Below, in pieces: positions 5,034-6,337 of a stretch of DNA of 6,337 nucleotides. How positions within the stretch are numbered: the first letter of the stretch is position 1; each line of letters begins with the position of its first letter. The notes under the pieces are model-generated. The model was not told where the DNA came from and searched no databases. It saw only the letters and a list, made by a program, of their open reading frames with translations. The position numbers were made by a program, and so were the translations under genes. Origin of the DNA: Alphaproteobacteria bacterium UBA6149 (GTDB lineage: Bacteria; Pseudomonadota; Alphaproteobacteria; Rickettsiales; UBA998); NCBI GenBank assembly GCA_002423155.1, contig DIUV01000006.1:27520-33856 (forward strand), read 5' to 3'.

Positions 5034-5273
5034 ATGCCCCTATCAGCTGAAGAAATAACCGCGCGCATACAAAAATCGCTTCCCGATGCCCAAATTAGTA
5101 TGGTGGATTTAGCTGGTGATGGTGACCATTGGCAGGTTACGGTAATATCTGCAAGTTTTCAGGGGATGACGCGAGTGGCGCAGCATAAAATGGTTTATAA
5201 TGCCATTGGGCAGGATATGGGAACGGTTTTACATGCTTTGGCAGTGATTACTAAGGTTGCTCCTGAAAAATAA
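5034..5273 (+). CDS. bolA: BolA-family protein
   Basis: Encodes a 79-residue BolA-fold protein. BolA proteins bind monothiol glutaredoxins through a shared [2Fe-2S] cluster and take part in iron-sulfur trafficking and iron regulation; some also bind DNA. The whole domain is present: helix EEITARIQKSLPDA (6-19), strand plus loop VDLAGDGDHWQVTVIS (24-39) with His32 in the variable metal-ligand loop, the core FQGMTRVAQHKMVYNAIG (42-59) with invariant His51, and LHALAVITK (66-74). This short form with an AGDGDH loop is typical of alphaproteobacterial BolA genes, usually found beside grxD. Here no glutaredoxin gene follows. The ATG at 5034 has AAGGAT eight bases upstream. A separate gene with its own promoter begins 77 bases downstream. 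Confidence 0.92.
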   Translation: MPLSAEEITARIQKSLPDAQISMVDLAGDGDHWQVTVISASFQGMTRVAQHKMVYNAIGQDMGTVLHALAVITKVAPEK

Positions 5274-5285
5274 ATGTAAAATATA

Positions 5286-5314
5286 TTGCCCAAAATCGTT
5301 TTTTAGCTTACAAT
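5286..5314 (+). promoter_or_regulatory. Sigma70-type promoter of the CCDC90-like gene
   Basis: TTGCCC (5286-5291), a 17-base spacer and TACAAT (5309-5314) form the best promoter in the window. Transcription would start near 5321, giving a leader of about 30 bases. A 6-bp dyad, TTTGTT (5314-5319) and AACAAA (5329-5334), straddles the predicted start. It could be an operator or a chance AT-rich repeat. Confidence 0.6.
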
Positions 5315-5350
5315 TTGTTGCAGTTATTAACAAAGTTTTTAAGGATTTTC

Positions 5351-5551
5351 ATGGCTACTTTGGTTGTTGATACGCATGATTTTGTAAAAGACCATGCTGA
5401 AGCGATTGTGGGTGGAATTAAAGAACTGAAGTTAGATCATGTGGCTACAAAAGAAGATTTGTTGGAGTTTAAGGCAGAGCTTTTTAAATGGTTGGTTCCG
5501 TTGCTGATTGGTCAAGCTGGGTTGATTGCTGCTTTAGTTAAATTGCTTTGA
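5351..5551 (+). CDS. Short CCDC90/DUF1640-like membrane protein
   Basis: Encodes a 66-residue protein resembling the bacterial relatives of the CCDC90 (DUF1640) family, which includes mitochondrial MCUR1. The family layout is visible: an N-terminal VDTHDFVKDH segment (6-15) in place of the usual THKFVK-like head, HAEAIVGGIKEL (15-26) matching the common QAEAIV stretch, ATKEDLLEFKAELFKW (32-47) matching the ATKxDL coiled coil, and a C-terminal anchor LVPLLIGQAGLIAALVKLL (48-66) ending at the membrane. The coiled coil is shorter than in typical members. The ATG at 5351 has AAGGA (5341-5345) five bases upstream; a longer frame from 5315 begins at the promoter -10 and is rejected. The bacterial role is unknown. 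The family assignment is by recalled motif, not a search. Confidence 0.75.
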   Translation: MATLVVDTHDFVKDHAEAIVGGIKELKLDHVATKEDLLEFKAELFKWLVPLLIGQAGLIAALVKLL

Positions 5552-5570
5552 ATTAAAACTGTTTGAGTCA

Positions 5571-6128
5571 CTACATATGTTTTAGACCTGTGCGCAAATA
5601 AGCATATCCCGTAACCACGGTTAGCAGTGCCGCTACCCACAATAAATAAGCACCAACTTCATTGGCAGGCAACCAATGCGGAGCGCCGCGACCTAATAAT
5701 AACAAAAATATCGCCAGCATTTGTAGTGCGGTTTTATATTTAGCTAAGGTAGATACGGGCATGGGCACGCGTAGTTCCATTAAAAACTCGCGCAGTCCTG
5801 AAACTAATATCTCGCGTGATAAAATCAATAAAGTGGGGATAATATGGGCGCGATGTTGCTCTACCAGCAGCACTAAAGCGGCGGCGACTAGTAATTTATC
5901 TGCTATGGGGTCTAAGAATCTGCCGACATTAGATTTAGCGTCCCACGCACGCGCTAAATAACCATCTAAAAAATCTGTGGCGCTCGCATAAGCAAAAAGC
6001 CCAGCGGCTAGCCAATAATGCAAATCTCCGCGCATATAAAAAGCGCCCACCAGCAAAGGAACCGCTATTATACGGCTGAGGGTAAGGAAATTAGGCAAAT
6101 GGCGCTTTTTTATCATGCATATCAACAT
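5571..6128 (-). CDS. pgsA: PgsA, CDP-diacylglycerol--glycerol-3-phosphate 3-phosphatidyltransferase
   Basis: Encodes a 185-residue inner-membrane enzyme of the CDP-alcohol phosphotransferase family. It joins CDP-diacylglycerol and glycerol-3-phosphate to make phosphatidylglycerol phosphate, the committed step to phosphatidylglycerol and cardiolipin. The catalytic motif is complete: Asp52, Asp55-Gly56, Ala59-Arg60, Gly69, Asp73 and Asp77. Also typical are the N-terminal LPNFLTLSRIIAVP (11-24) and LSREILVSGLREFLMEL (103-119), which match PgsA rather than other family enzymes. Several hydrophobic helices cover the rest. The length fits E. coli PgsA (182). ATG codons at 6128 and 6116 are both possible and neither has a good ribosome site; I kept the longer one. 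The stop lies 19 bases from that of the convergent CCDC90-like gene. Confidence 0.92.
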   Translation of the reverse strand: MLICMIKKRHLPNFLTLSRIIAVPLLVGAFYMRGDLHYWLAAGLFAYASATDFLDGYLARAWDAKSNVGRFLDPIADKLLVAAALVLLVEQHRAHIIPTLLILSREILVSGLREFLMELRVPMPVSTLAKYKTALQMLAIFLLLLGRGAPHWLPANEVGAYLLWVAALLTVVTGYAYLRTGLKHM

Positions 6129-6291
6129 AGATTCTGTGTAGGTTGCTGCAAGTTTTTTTTGTGATTTTTGGTTGATAATTTTTGTGCTAACTAATTATTA
6201 ATATGTTTTATGTTAATGTATCCTACACGACAGTACCGTTAATATTGTGAAGCTATTGAATAGGAATTATTTATTTCCCAAAAACATTCTC

Positions 6292-6329
6292 TCCATCGTC
6301 ATTCCCGTCTGCACGCACTACTGTCCAAG
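6292..6329. repeat. Shortened copy of the left-end repeat, inverted
   Basis: Read on the minus strand, 6329-6314 matches 187-202 at 14 of 16 positions (CTTGGACAG core) and 6308-6292 matches 266-282 at 14 of 17 (GGGAATGACGATGGA versus GGGGATGACGACGGA). Only five bases (6309-6313) separate the two parts, where the left copy has about 63. It therefore looks like an internally deleted copy, or a minimal form of the family, in opposite orientation. The rest of 6129-6337 is AT-rich and must hold the pgsA promoter, but I cannot identify it with confidence. Confidence 0.65.
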
Positions 6330-6337
6330 TAAATTTA

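Noticed and set aside
5662..5961. Plus-strand open frame of 99 codons inside pgsA
   Set aside because: It lies opposite the PgsA catalytic region, whose D-G-x2-A-R motif proves the coding strand. It has no ribosome site or domain.
6129..6337. Search for a small gene or leader peptide upstream of pgsA
   Set aside because: Only frames of about 15 codons are present, none with a ribosome site. The stretch is best described as promoter region plus the shortened repeat.

Overview
The window looks like chromosomal DNA of a Gram-negative bacterium in the Pseudomonadota. MsbA and OmpW imply an outer membrane, and CcoS implies a cbb3-type terminal oxidase elsewhere in the genome. The short BolA with its AGDGDH loop resembles alphaproteobacterial versions, so Alphaproteobacteria is my best guess, with moderate confidence. 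The DNA is AT-rich between genes. There is no integrase, transposase, CRISPR array, tRNA or rRNA.

Layout: bases 1-339 hold no credible gene. They contain two dispersed palindromic repeats: a CCCTCTCCC/GGGAGAGGG element and a larger imperfect hairpin element. Next come ccoS (+) and a YdcH/DUF465-type small protein (-), which converge and share four bases at their stops. A divergent intergenic region carries a near-perfect FNR box (TTGAC-CTAA-ATCAA) and leads into ompW (+), which ends in a strong terminator. On the minus strand lie a Crp/Fnr-family regulator and, upstream of it, an msbA-type lipid A exporter. Between these two is a long imperfect inverted repeat that forms the msbA C-terminal codons. 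Further right are an orphan membrane-anchored coiled-coil protein (-) with its own strong terminator, bolA (+), a 66-residue CCDC90/DUF1640-like membrane protein (+) with a good sigma70 promoter, and pgsA (-). The right edge holds a shortened, oppositely oriented copy of the larger left-hand repeat.

How the genes fit together: ccoS, ompW, the FNR box and the regulator form a plausible low-oxygen response neighbourhood. The regulator's recognition helix has the E-x2-S-R pattern that reads TTGAT/ATCAA half-sites. It also carries a C-terminal C-x2-C-x5-C cluster like the iron-sulfur ligand set of Bacillus Fnr, rather than the N-terminal cysteines of enterobacterial FNR. MsbA and PgsA are envelope lipid housekeeping functions.

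I see no multi-gene defence system, secretion system or other clearly new system. The best leads are the C-terminal cysteine cluster of the regulator, the orphan coiled-coil membrane protein, the CCDC90-like miniprotein and the repeat elements.
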